Assembly: GCA_029938595.1 (NCBI GenBank)
Contig: JAOZUP010000040.1
Location: 1 to 15,987 of the forward strand
Reading direction: 5' to 3'
Length of the DNA stretch: 15,987 bases
From: Thermoanaerobaculales bacterium
GTDB taxonomy: Bacteria; Acidobacteriota; Thermoanaerobaculia; Thermoanaerobaculales; Sulfomarinibacteraceae
The notes under the pieces were generated by a model, which saw only the letters and a list, made by a program, of their open reading frames with translations, was not told the DNA's origin and made no database searches. This document shows positions 6,102-13,214 of this stretch, one piece after another; within the stretch, counting starts at the first letter, position 1; each line of letters opens with the position of its first letter. The translations under genes were made by a program, and so were the position numbers.

Positions 6102-7925
6102 TCAGGTTCCCGGTTCATCTTCGCCAGGCTCATTCTCGACCAGTTTCCAAACTCCGCCGGAACGGTCGAACAACACGTCTGTCGGAATCGAAGATGCGAT
6201 CCCTGAGATTTCGTCGAGCACGGTCACAGCCACGGTGTGCTGGCCGGGGGGAAGTACGATTTCCATCGGAATGTGAAACACGAATTTGTTGTCTTCGCTT
6301 GGGAGGCTGGCAATCTCGATCGGGTAAACCATCTCGATCAGTGGGCTGAGTTCGCGTTCGAGGTCCGCAGTGACCATGAAAACCCGCACCTGGCCGACCC
6401 ATTTATCCCCGACAGGCTTGAATGCCAACCCGTCACTCGGGAGGAGCACTTGGAAAGCAAAACGGATCTGTTCTCCCTCGGGTGTGCCCGGGTGCGGAAC
6501 GGCCCAGGAAATATTCAGGGGATTGTCGACTTCGGGGAGGACCAGGGTCGCGAGGGTCTGGGCGGCGACCCGGTCGCGGGCGCTGAGGGCGATATAACGG
6601 GAACGATGCCTGACCCTGACTTTCTTCCGATCAACTTCGACATCGATCTTGTGGGCTTTCCCGTCGCCGGCGCGAGGTGGGTGGTAGCCCAGAGAATAGT
6701 AGGCTTTGACATCCGCACCCAAAGGCGCCAACGTTGCGTTGGTTGGTTTGAGAACCGACATGCCGCCGGTGCCCTCGGCCATCGACTGCAAGGTGGTTGT
6801 GCTGTTGAAGTAGGTGTTGGTTTGCTGGGCTCTGAGCATGTCCGAGTTTCGATAGGCGACGCTGCCGGAAATCTCAGATGAAATCGCCGTTCCCGAAGCC
6901 AATCCCCGTGATCCTCCTTCGCCATAAATGGTGTGAATGGTGACCCCGAGAGTGCAGGCGTGAGCGACGACATCGCTGAGTTCCCGCGGCGAACCCTGGG
7001 GCCGGACATTGCGGCCGGTGGTGGTCGTACTTCCGGGATTGTTCCAGTGGTCGGAGCGGTAGGGAATGCCGTCGCTGAGATGGAAGATGATTTTGCGGCC
7101 GGGCACTGCGGCAAAGCTGTCGACAAAGTACTGGAGGTTTCTCCACGTCATACGGATGAACGAGCGGTAATCTTCGGTGAGCGCGTCAAGAGAGGCCTGA
7201 CGATCTGCTGCGACGGCTGCGATCATCGCCGGGTTTCCTCCGGCGACCGCATCCTCGGCCTGGACCCAGGATTTGAGCATCATGTTCTCGAAACCGTCCA
7301 TCATGCCGGCCTGACCGGCATTCTTGATTTCCTTGCCGAGGGCGTTGACGATCCGGCCGACGTCATCGGTGAACGGAACGCGAATTTTCACCAGGCCGTT
7401 GTAGACAACGAGCATCATTTTGGTGCCCGGAGGCACCTCTTCTTCGATGAACCGTTGAATTTTGGGTATCAGCCGCCGGAGGCTCTGCGGGCGCATGAAG
7501 ACCTGATCCAGATAGAACACGACGTGACGGTCGTTGAACTCTTGTGGGCTGGGTCGGGAAGGGTCGGTGATTGTTTCGACTTCGATTTTATCGTCGCTGT
7601 CGCTTTCCGGAGGTGTGAGCCGGGTCTCGGATGCGTAGAAGTTGGAGATCTCCATCTCGACGCCGTCCTCGAAGATTTTGAAGTCATCCCGGTCGAGACC
7701 GACGATGGGTCTTCCCTTGCGGTCGGTGACGACCACATCAACGGTCACTACTTCGACACTGACCTCCGAGGAAAAGCGAGCTGTTGGGGGGGGCGATTCC
7801 TGGGCTTCCAGAGGAGTGCCTCCGAAAATCACTACCAGCCCAGCGAATGCCGCTTTGAAAAACAGGCGGAACGGTAATTTTGGGCCGCCACCCGGAGAGG
7901 ACGATCTGTGCAGATTTCTATACAT
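6102..7925 (-). CDS. VWFA-related secreted protein of the acidobacterial family (TIGR03436-like)
   Basis: A 607-residue protein. A hydrophobic segment at about 21-36 followed by PLEAQES looks like a signal peptide. After it comes DVVVTDRKGRPIVGLDRDDF (63-82) and IFEDGVEMEISNF, the signature opening of the VWFA-related domain family expanded in Acidobacteriota. A von Willebrand A-like fold follows, with HVVFYLDQVF at about 134-143. Here the usual DxSxS metal site is not intact, so metal binding is doubtful. YSLGYHPP and RHRSRYIA close the domain, and a C-terminal region of about 170 residues (from VLPEVDNPLNISWAV) follows. ATG 7925 is preferred because GAGGAAAGG lies 6 nt upstream; a TTG at 7949 would add eight residues. 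The function of this family is unknown; export and protein-protein contact are inferred. It sits alone, between fragments and unrelated to its neighbours. Confidence 0.85.
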   Translation of the reverse strand: MYRNLHRSSSPGGGPKLPFRLFFKAAFAGLVVIFGGTPLEAQESPPPTARFSSEVSVEVVTVDVVVTDRKGRPIVGLDRDDFKIFEDGVEMEISNFYASETRLTPPESDSDDKIEVETITDPSRPSPQEFNDRHVVFYLDQVFMRPQSLRRLIPKIQRFIEEEVPPGTKMMLVVYNGLVKIRVPFTDDVGRIVNALGKEIKNAGQAGMMDGFENMMLKSWVQAEDAVAGGNPAMIAAVAADRQASLDALTEDYRSFIRMTWRNLQYFVDSFAAVPGRKIIFHLSDGIPYRSDHWNNPGSTTTTGRNVRPQGSPRELSDVVAHACTLGVTIHTIYGEGGSRGLASGTAISSEISGSVAYRNSDMLRAQQTNTYFNSTTTLQSMAEGTGGMSVLKPTNATLAPLGADVKAYYSLGYHPPRAGDGKAHKIDVEVDRKKVRVRHRSRYIALSARDRVAAQTLATLVLPEVDNPLNISWAVPHPGTPEGEQIRFAFQVLLPSDGLAFKPVGDKWVGQVRVFMVTADLERELSPLIEMVYPIEIASLPSEDNKFVFHIPMEIVLPPGQHTVAVTVLDEISGIASSIPTDVLFDRSGGVWKLVENEPGEDEPGT

Positions 7926-8034
7926 CGGCGACCTTTCCTCGGCCGGCAATGGGCCAGAGTCCGGCGTTTTGCCGAAACAGGCCGGCCCGCAACCTCCAAT
8001 ATTGCATCTTTGGTGCCAGGTCTTCGGTCAGGAA

Positions 8035-8697
8035 ATGTTCGACGGTAATTTTTACAGCTATGACCATCGAAAGCACGGCGGTATGCTCAGTGCAACGATG
8101 GAATACCGTAACGATCTTCTCGTCTGGGTCTTTCACCTCAAGCGTGGTGGCGGTCACGCCGTCGTGAACTGGATCGCGCGCAATATGGACCGGCAGGTCT
8201 TTCACCTCAACAACGCCTTTTCGAAGCCGTTCAAGGTTCGCTGGCGGGGCGAGAAGATCTTTCGCCGGATCACCGATCCAGAGCGCTACGGTGGCCCTGG
8301 CCAGCGCCTTTACAATCTCGAGCTGCAACCTGGCACCGGCTACCGGGAGGTCGCGGGAATGAGGGATAGGAATTTCCTTTCATTCCACCCAAGGCTAGCA
8401 CGGCGTTCAGGCCCGTTTTGGGGCCCCAAGGCAAGTGTCGGCGCGTCGAACGGCCTCCCGAATCGGCAGGGACCGGCGGTCGCGAGAGCCTGCCCCGGCA
8501 CAACAACCTCGAACCCCGATCCCTGGCCTCGTTACCGCCGCCATGAGCACACCCCGCACAGGCGGCGGCTGCAGCTAAGAGATTCAGGAAGCGGCGGGGA
8601 GAGCTGCCGCGCTTGGTGGACCGCGAGGAGATCGCGCCCTCCTCCTGCTGCCGACGCTTCCCCCGCGACACGTTCGAGTACGCACCGCTGTACCTGA
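8035..8697 (+). CDS. weak ORF, possible truncated sulfotransferase-like protein
   Basis: The plus-strand frame from ATG 8035 has coding-like codon use up to about 8330. It reads NDLLVWVFHLKRGGGHAVVN, WIARNMDRQVFHLNN, and then a region rich in basic and aromatic residues. The beta strand followed by a glycine-rich KRGGGHAVVNW loop resembles the PAPS-binding loop of sulfotransferase-like proteins (PRSGxHAxxNW variants). After about 8330 the frame stays open but passes through palindromes and arginine- and proline-rich sequence that looks non-coding, so the protein is probably truncated. It is divergent from the VWFA gene with a 109-bp gap. The antisense frame (7918-8328) is also open but less protein-like. 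Family placement is tentative. Confidence 0.3.
   Translation: MFDGNFYSYDHRKHGGMLSATMEYRNDLLVWVFHLKRGGGHAVVNWIARNMDRQVFHLNNAFSKPFKVRWRGEKIFRRITDPERYGGPGQRLYNLELQPGTGYREVAGMRDRNFLSFHPRLARRSGPFWGPKASVGASNGLPNRQGPAVARACPGTTTSNPDPWPRYRRHEHTPHRRRLQLRDSGSGGESCRAWWTARRSRPPPAADASPATRSSTHRCT
8331..8639. other. non-coding patch with palindromes between gene remnants
   Basis: I see no convincing gene here. It holds an imperfect inverted repeat with arms GGAATGA/TCATTCC (8356-8386) and a perfect 12-bp palindrome TTGGGGCCCCAA (8418-8429). The remainder is GC-rich sequence that may contain the degraded C-terminal end of the neighbouring IS91-type transposase. Confidence 0.5.
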
Positions 8698-9238
8698 CCA
8701 GGTGGCGCCGCGGCTCAGGAATGTGCATGATCACACGAACAAGGAATTCCGCCCGGTCGAAGGCCTCGGCCGCATCGCCGGGTTGCTCGCAGCGGCCGTC
8801 GTGGCCCCCCTTCGGCCGATAGAGAACCTCACCGTCTCCGCCCCACTGCATCTGCTCGAGGCTGATGGGCAGCCGCATAACGTAGCGGGCGAGACGCTCC
8901 ACCGCCGGCTGATCCTCGGGCTCGACTCTCACACGGTTGTGCACCGAAAACCCCGTGTGGCGCCACGACAGCAGCAGCTCGGTCCGCTCCTCGGTGAGCA
9001 GGTCACCCGGAAGCTCCGGCCTTCTGGGCCGCCCTTGGCGCCCCAGCGTCGCGCCATCAGCGTGGTCGTTCGTAAGGAGGCCGGAAGGTCTGCGACCACG
9101 CTGATGACGCGCCGGCGGCCTCCATCCGAGCCGGAACAACCAGAGTGTGGCGCGCCCACCGCTGCACACATCAGCTCGCGAACCGTCTCCCAGGCCGCGC
9201 GTGCGAGCCCTCCGAGCAGCTCCCGGTGGTGCAAGAAG
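8640..9238 (-). pseudogene. decayed IS91-type transposase (Y2/HUH) remnant
   Basis: Two pieces of an IS91-family transposase can be recognised on the minus strand in different frames. The upstream piece (about 9238-9150) reads HHRELLGGLARAAWETVREL, matching the region before the catalytic centre. The downstream piece (about 9015-8640) reads LLSWRHTGFSVHNRVRVEP, then ERLARYVMRLPISLEQMQW, then LVRYSGAYSNVSRGKRR, a very typical C-terminal half of IS91/IS801-like Y2 transposases. The central part, with the HUH motif and the tyrosines, is missing and the frame shifts, so this is inactive. A 14-bp inverted repeat lies at the position of the break. Such elements move by rolling-circle replication and can carry adjacent DNA, which may relate to the duplicated fragments around it. 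Confidence 0.75.
9055..9106. repeat. 14-bp perfect inverted repeat inside the IS91 remnant
   Basis: CATCAGCGTGGTCG at 9055-9068 is followed, after 24 bp, by its exact reverse complement at 9093-9106. The hairpin sits where the transposase reading frame is lost. Confidence 0.8.
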
Positions 9239-9264
9239 TACGTCGCAGCTCAAAGCGATCATTG

Positions 9265-9357
9265 TCTGTCGCCGCTCCGCGGCTTGAGGTTTTTTTGATT
9301 CGTCCATTTCCTGGGGCTGACGCCCCAGGCTAATCATCTGTCGCCCCTCCGGGGCTC
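9265..9357. repeat. pair of REP-like hairpins around a third stem-loop
   Basis: Two 21-bp copies begin TCTGTCGCC at 9265 and 9337. In the first the stem is GCCGC-TCC-GCGGC (9271-9283); in the second it is GCCCC-TCC-GGGGC (9343-9355). The bases that differ change on both arms, so pairing is kept. Between them is a perfect 8-bp stem, CCTGGGGC/GCCCCAGG (9310-9329). A run of seven Ts follows the first hairpin at 9290-9296. The group starts 30 bp past the stop of the Mo-hydroxylase gene and may act as its transcription terminator or as a repetitive element. Confidence 0.65.
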
Positions 9358-9386
9358 TCGATCGACCTTCAACCGGCGTCAGCGGG

Positions 9387-12188
9387 CTAGTCGGACGACT
9401 CCTTCTCCTCGAGCGCCTTGAGGATCTTCTGCGGCGTGATCGGCAGCTCGTACATGCGCACGCCGACCGCATCGTAGATGGCGTTGGCTATCGAGCCGAG
9501 CACCGGCACCATGGAGCCCTCACCCACCTCCTTGGCACCGTAGGGGCCCCGCGGCTCGTAGCTCGGCACCGCGATCGATTCGATCTCGGGGGTATCTCCG
9601 ATCGATGGAATCAGGTAGTCGTGGAGGTTCGGGTTGAGAATGCGCCCCTTGTCGTCGAAGATCATGTCCTCGCTCAGGACCTCACCGACCCCCATCACGA
9701 TCGATCCCTCGACTTGGCCGTGGAAGGCGATTGGATTGATGACCGTGCCCGAGTCGTGGGCGTCGGTGAACTTGATGATTCGGACCACTCCGGTCTCGGG
9801 GTCGACCTCAAGCTCGCACACCGAGGAGCCGAAGCTGAAGGCGGGCGAGGTGCCGACCGTCGCACCCTTGAAATCACCCCCGAGGCTCGACGGCGGCTCG
9901 TAGCAACCGGTGCCGACCAGGGGGCCATCAGCCGAGAAACAGCGCCGCGCCGCCTCGGCGAAGTCCATTCCAACGTGGGGCGCCGCCTCGATGAAGATGC
10001 GCCGGCCCTCGGAGATCAGCGCCTCGGGTTCGCAGCCCAGCTCTCGCGCTGCCACCCGGTACAGCTTGGAGTTGATGTCGTCGGCGGCCGCCTTGACCGC
10101 GTTGCCCGCCATCAGGGTGACCCGGCTCGAGTACGAGCCGAGATCGATGGGCGCGATCTCGGAGTCGCAGTCGGCCATCGTCACATCGCCGTAGGCGAGG
10201 CCGAGCGCCTCGGTCGCCACCTGCGCGAGAACGGTTTCCGACCCTTGCCCGATCTCGGCCGCGGCGATCATCAAGGTCGCCCCCTCTCCGTCCTCGAGCA
10301 CACGAATGATCGCGTTCGAGTGCGGGAACGAGCTGCGATAGATGGGATAGCCGGCGCCCGACACAAAGCCGCCGCTGCCGATTCCCACCCCACGACCGAA
10401 GGGCAGCTTGCCGTGCTTGGCGTCCCAACCCGATCGTTCGCGCACCGTATCGAGCGTCGCCTTGAACTCGCATGACAGCACGTCGAGGTCGTTGACTGTA
10501 CGGGTGTTGGGGTCCATGGCGTTGACCATGCGAATGTCGATCGGGTCCATGCCGATCTCCTCGGCGAGCATGTCGAGCAGGCTCTCGAAGGCGAATCGCG
10601 GCTGCGGCACACCATGCCCGCGCATCGCCCCGCACGGCGGTTTGTTGGTGTACATCCGCCGCCCGTGGTAGCGGTAGTTGGGAATGTGGTAGAGCGTCGG
10701 GATCATGAAGCCGGCGTAGTAGGCGGTGATCACACCAAAGCTCGTGTAGGCGCCGCCGTCGAGCACGTTCCGAAAATCGACCGCCGTGATTTTGCCGTCC
10801 TTGGTGACCCCGATCTTGAGGTCCATAAACTGCTTGTGGCGCCCGCGGTGGTGCTCGAACATCTGCGGCCGGGTGTAAGTCATCTTCACCGGTCGCCCGG
10901 TGGCCCTCGACAAATAGGCGGAGCAGAAGTCCAACGCCATCGCCTCGGCCTTGCCGCCAAAGCCGCCGCCAACGTACGGCTTGATGATCCTGAACTTCGC
11001 CAGCGGCATCTCGAAGACCCGGGAGAGCTGCTTCTGGAGGTAGTGCGGAACCTGGGTCGAGGACCACAGCGTGAGGGTGCCTCGGTCGTGGTTCCACTGA
11101 GCCACCGCGCAGTGGGGCTCGAGGGGCGATTGCTGGACGAAGTTGCCGACGAAACGCCTTTCGAACACTGCGTCGGCCTCGGCGAAGCCCTCGTCGACGT
11201 CGCCGAAGTGGTGATCGACCAGGGTGTTGACGTTGTTCTTTCCGCGCGCCGCCTCGTGGATGTCCGGGGCGCCGTCGGCCAGGGCCTCGAAGGGGTCGAG
11301 GAGCACTGGCAGAAGCTCGTACTCCACCTCGATGAGCTTCACCGCCTCGTCGGCAGTCGCCTCGTCAACCGCCGCCACCGCCGCCACCTCGTCTCCGACG
11401 AAGCGGACCTTGTCCTTGGCCAGCACATACTCGTCGTAGCGCGCGGGGCTGACTCCGTACCTGACTCCCGAGACGTCGGCCCCGGTGATCACCGCCTTGA
11501 CGCCGGGGAGGGCTTCGGCCTTCGAGGTATCGATGTTCGTGACCACGGCGTGGGCGTGCGGACTGGTAAGGAGCTTCCCGTAGAGCATATTGGGCAGCCG
11601 GATGTCCTCGGTGAAGACGGCGCGGCCGGTGACCTTGGCCGGGGCGTCTGAGCGCGGCACGCTGCGGCCGACCACGGCGTGGGTCTCCAAATCGTGGCCG
11701 GAGTCAGGCTCGGGCGCAGCGTCACCCTCGTACTTCCGCCAACTCCCGACCGCATCGATGATCCTCGTGTAGCCCGTGCAGCGGCAGAGGTTGCCGCCGA
11801 GTGCGGTCTTGATGTCGTCGTCGGTGGGATCCGGGTTGGCGTCGACGAGCGCCTTGGCCGCCATCACCATGCCAGGGGTGCAGTAACCGCACTGGATGGC
11901 GCCCTTCGCGATAAAGGCCTTTTGCAGCGGATGCATCGCACCGTCCGACGCCAGCCCCTCGATGGTGGTCACCTCGCGGCCGTCGGCGGCGACCGCAAGC
12001 ACCAGACACGACTTCACCGCCTCGCCGTCGAGGAGCACCGTGCAGGTGCCGCAATCGCCGAAGTCGCACCCCCTCTTGGTGCCGATCAGCCCGAGATGCT
12101 CCCGCAACACATCGAGAAGCGTGACGTTGGGACGCACCGCGACGCTGTGGGCATCGCCGTTGACCGTCAAATGTACTACCCGCTCCAC
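9387..12188 (-). CDS. fused [2Fe-2S]/molybdopterin subunit of a xanthine dehydrogenase-family hydroxylase
   Basis: A 933-residue fusion of what are usually small and large subunits. Residues 1-155 form the iron-sulfur domain, with a plant-type cluster (C41, C46, C49, C61) and a second cluster (C100, C103, C135, C137 in NLCRCTGYTR). From about 170 comes the alpha/beta hammerhead (AKVTGRAVFTEDIRLPNMLY), then molybdopterin-binding domains with SSTQVPH, VGGGFGGK (about 405), GAMRGHGVPQ, and the catalytic glutamate in KEVGEGS (about 891). This domain order matches the single-chain aldehyde oxidoreductase Mop of Desulfovibrio. GTG 12186-12188 is chosen as start because GGGAG precedes it by 5-6 nt; residues further upstream are encoded by the heptamer repeat. 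It acts with the FAD subunit one gene upstream. The substrate is unknown; a 4-hydroxybenzoyl-CoA reductase-like or ring-hydroxylating role is suggested by the Oah neighbour only. Confidence 0.88.
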   Translation of the reverse strand: MERVVHLTVNGDAHSVAVRPNVTLLDVLREHLGLIGTKRGCDFGDCGTCTVLLDGEAVKSCLVLAVAADGREVTTIEGLASDGAMHPLQKAFIAKGAIQCGYCTPGMVMAAKALVDANPDPTDDDIKTALGGNLCRCTGYTRIIDAVGSWRKYEGDAAPEPDSGHDLETHAVVGRSVPRSDAPAKVTGRAVFTEDIRLPNMLYGKLLTSPHAHAVVTNIDTSKAEALPGVKAVITGADVSGVRYGVSPARYDEYVLAKDKVRFVGDEVAAVAAVDEATADEAVKLIEVEYELLPVLLDPFEALADGAPDIHEAARGKNNVNTLVDHHFGDVDEGFAEADAVFERRFVGNFVQQSPLEPHCAVAQWNHDRGTLTLWSSTQVPHYLQKQLSRVFEMPLAKFRIIKPYVGGGFGGKAEAMALDFCSAYLSRATGRPVKMTYTRPQMFEHHRGRHKQFMDLKIGVTKDGKITAVDFRNVLDGGAYTSFGVITAYYAGFMIPTLYHIPNYRYHGRRMYTNKPPCGAMRGHGVPQPRFAFESLLDMLAEEIGMDPIDIRMVNAMDPNTRTVNDLDVLSCEFKATLDTVRERSGWDAKHGKLPFGRGVGIGSGGFVSGAGYPIYRSSFPHSNAIIRVLEDGEGATLMIAAAEIGQGSETVLAQVATEALGLAYGDVTMADCDSEIAPIDLGSYSSRVTLMAGNAVKAAADDINSKLYRVAARELGCEPEALISEGRRIFIEAAPHVGMDFAEAARRCFSADGPLVGTGCYEPPSSLGGDFKGATVGTSPAFSFGSSVCELEVDPETGVVRIIKFTDAHDSGTVINPIAFHGQVEGSIVMGVGEVLSEDMIFDDKGRILNPNLHDYLIPSIGDTPEIESIAVPSYEPRGPYGAKEVGEGSMVPVLGSIANAIYDAVGVRMYELPITPQKILKALEEKESSD

Positions 12189-12233
12189 CGATACTCCCTG
12201 CAGACCTTTTCGCTGTTTCCTGTGCCGAAACAG

Positions 12234-12261
12234 ATTTCGGATTTCGGATTTCGGATTTCGG
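12234..12261. repeat. 7-bp tandem repeat, ATTTCGG x4
   Basis: Four perfect copies, 28 bp, followed by a partial ATTTG. It lies 45 bp upstream of the chosen start of the Mo-hydroxylase fusion, in its 5' untranslated region on the minus strand (read there as CCGAAAT). Confidence 0.9.
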
Positions 12262-12312
12262 ATTTGCCACACACCGACCCCGATTCCCGCGGAGGCGACG
12301 CGGACGGGAAAA

Positions 12313-12347
12313 AACTAAGAACTAAAAACTCAAAACTCAAAACTAGC
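12313..12347. repeat. phased heptamer array AACTNNN, five units
   Basis: The units are AACTAAG, AACTAAA, AACTCAA, AACTCAA and AACTAGC in uninterrupted 7-bp phase. The last unit contains the stop codon of the FAD-subunit gene (CTA at 12343-12345, TAG on the minus strand). The array therefore begins at the 3' end of that gene and continues into the gap before the next gene. Confidence 0.85.
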
Positions 12348-13209
12348 CCTTCGCCCTGTCCGCCGCTGCTTGCAGCACCCTTCGAGTCAGAACCTTAACG
12401 AGCTCCAATCGATACTCCTTGGTCGCTCTGAGATCGTCGATGGGCACCGCCGCCTCGGCTGCCCGCTCGCCGGCCTCGCGCAGCACATCTTCGCTGAGCT
12501 CATTTCCCGTCACGACCTCGCCCGCGGCTGTCGCCATGATCGGGGTCGGCGCCACCGCACCCAGGGTCACCGTCGCCTCCCGGCATATTCTTTTCTCCAT
12601 CACAACAACCGCCGCGACCGCGGCCATGGGTAACGACAATGACACCCGCCCGCCCTGTCGCAGGCTGGCGTCGCCGGTACCCGGAGCTGGAGGCGGCACG
12701 TCAATCGCCACCACTACATCGGCCGCTTCGAGGATGGTCTCGCGTGGTCCGACGAAGAACTCGCGCAGCGGGACGACACGCTCCCCCACCGGCGAAACCA
12801 CCCGCATGGTGGCACCGTGGGCGAGCAGGATCGGCGCCATGTCGGCCGATGGCACCGCCATGCACAGATTGCCGGCGACCGTCGCCTGGTTGCGCACCTG
12901 TTCGGCGGCGAGCGACATCGCGGCGTCGTTGATGCCCGAAAACCGCTCCTTGATGCCCTGGTGGCGGGCGATCTGATTGATCGTCGCCGTGGCGCCGATC
13001 CGAAGCGCGCCGTCAGCTGTGAGTTCGACGGCCCGCAGCTCCTCGATTCGTGCGAGCGACACCAGCCGCTGGTGGTGTTTCAGCCCCGCCTTGAGGTCGA
13101 CCAGGATGTCGGTACCACCGGCAAAGACCGCGCTGCCGTCGGGATCCTCCGCGAGCAGGGCGCAGGCCTCACTCACACTGGTCGGCTCGACGAAGTCGAA
13201 CTCACGCAT
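12343..13209 (-). CDS. FAD-binding subunit of a molybdenum hydroxylase (CoxM/XdhB-like)
   Basis: A 288-residue protein of the usual length for the medium subunit of CO dehydrogenase/xanthine dehydrogenase-type enzymes. The first FAD motif is FAGGTDILVDL (29-39). The second is QATVAGNLCMAVPSADMAP (about 108-126), and a C-terminal CO-dehydrogenase flavoprotein domain follows. It would pass electrons from the iron-sulfur clusters of the next gene's product to an acceptor. The insertion carrying an extra [4Fe-4S] cluster, known from the beta subunit of Thauera 4-hydroxybenzoyl-CoA reductase, is absent: there is no cysteine-rich loop after the GNLC segment. ATG 13207-13209 stands 5 bp after the Oah stop, so the two are co-transcribed. 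The frame is open further upstream, but that part is antisense to Oah coding and is ignored. Confidence 0.88.
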   Translation of the reverse strand: MREFDFVEPTSVSEACALLAEDPDGSAVFAGGTDILVDLKAGLKHHQRLVSLARIEELRAVELTADGALRIGATATINQIARHQGIKERFSGINDAAMSLAAEQVRNQATVAGNLCMAVPSADMAPILLAHGATMRVVSPVGERVVPLREFFVGPRETILEAADVVVAIDVPPPAPGTGDASLRQGGRVSLSLPMAAVAAVVVMEKRICREATVTLGAVAPTPIMATAAGEVVTGNELSEDVLREAGERAAEAAVPIDDLRATKEYRLELVKVLTRRVLQAAADRAKG

Positions 13210-13214
13210 GCTCA

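Noticed and set aside
7642..8034. Plus-strand frame upstream of the sulfotransferase-like ORF
   Set aside because: It is antisense to the N terminus of the VWFA gene and has no protein-like content before ATG 8035.
9271..9296. Rho-independent terminator for the plus strand
   Set aside because: The GC stem is 6 bases away from the T-run and no plus-strand gene ends nearby, so it is treated as part of the palindromic repeat group.
8270..9472. Long minus-strand frame of about 400 codons
   Set aside because: Only the middle third is protein-like (IS91 C-terminal half). The start lies inside the Mo-hydroxylase gene and the end runs through palindromes, so it is not one gene.
10614..11651. Long plus-strand frame opposite the Mo-hydroxylase
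   Set aside because: High-GC antisense shadow with no recognisable motif; the minus frame carries all conserved residues.
12189..12272. N-terminal extension of the Mo-hydroxylase fusion
   Set aside because: Its first residues are encoded by the ATTTCGG repeat, and a well-placed ribosome binding site points to GTG 12188.
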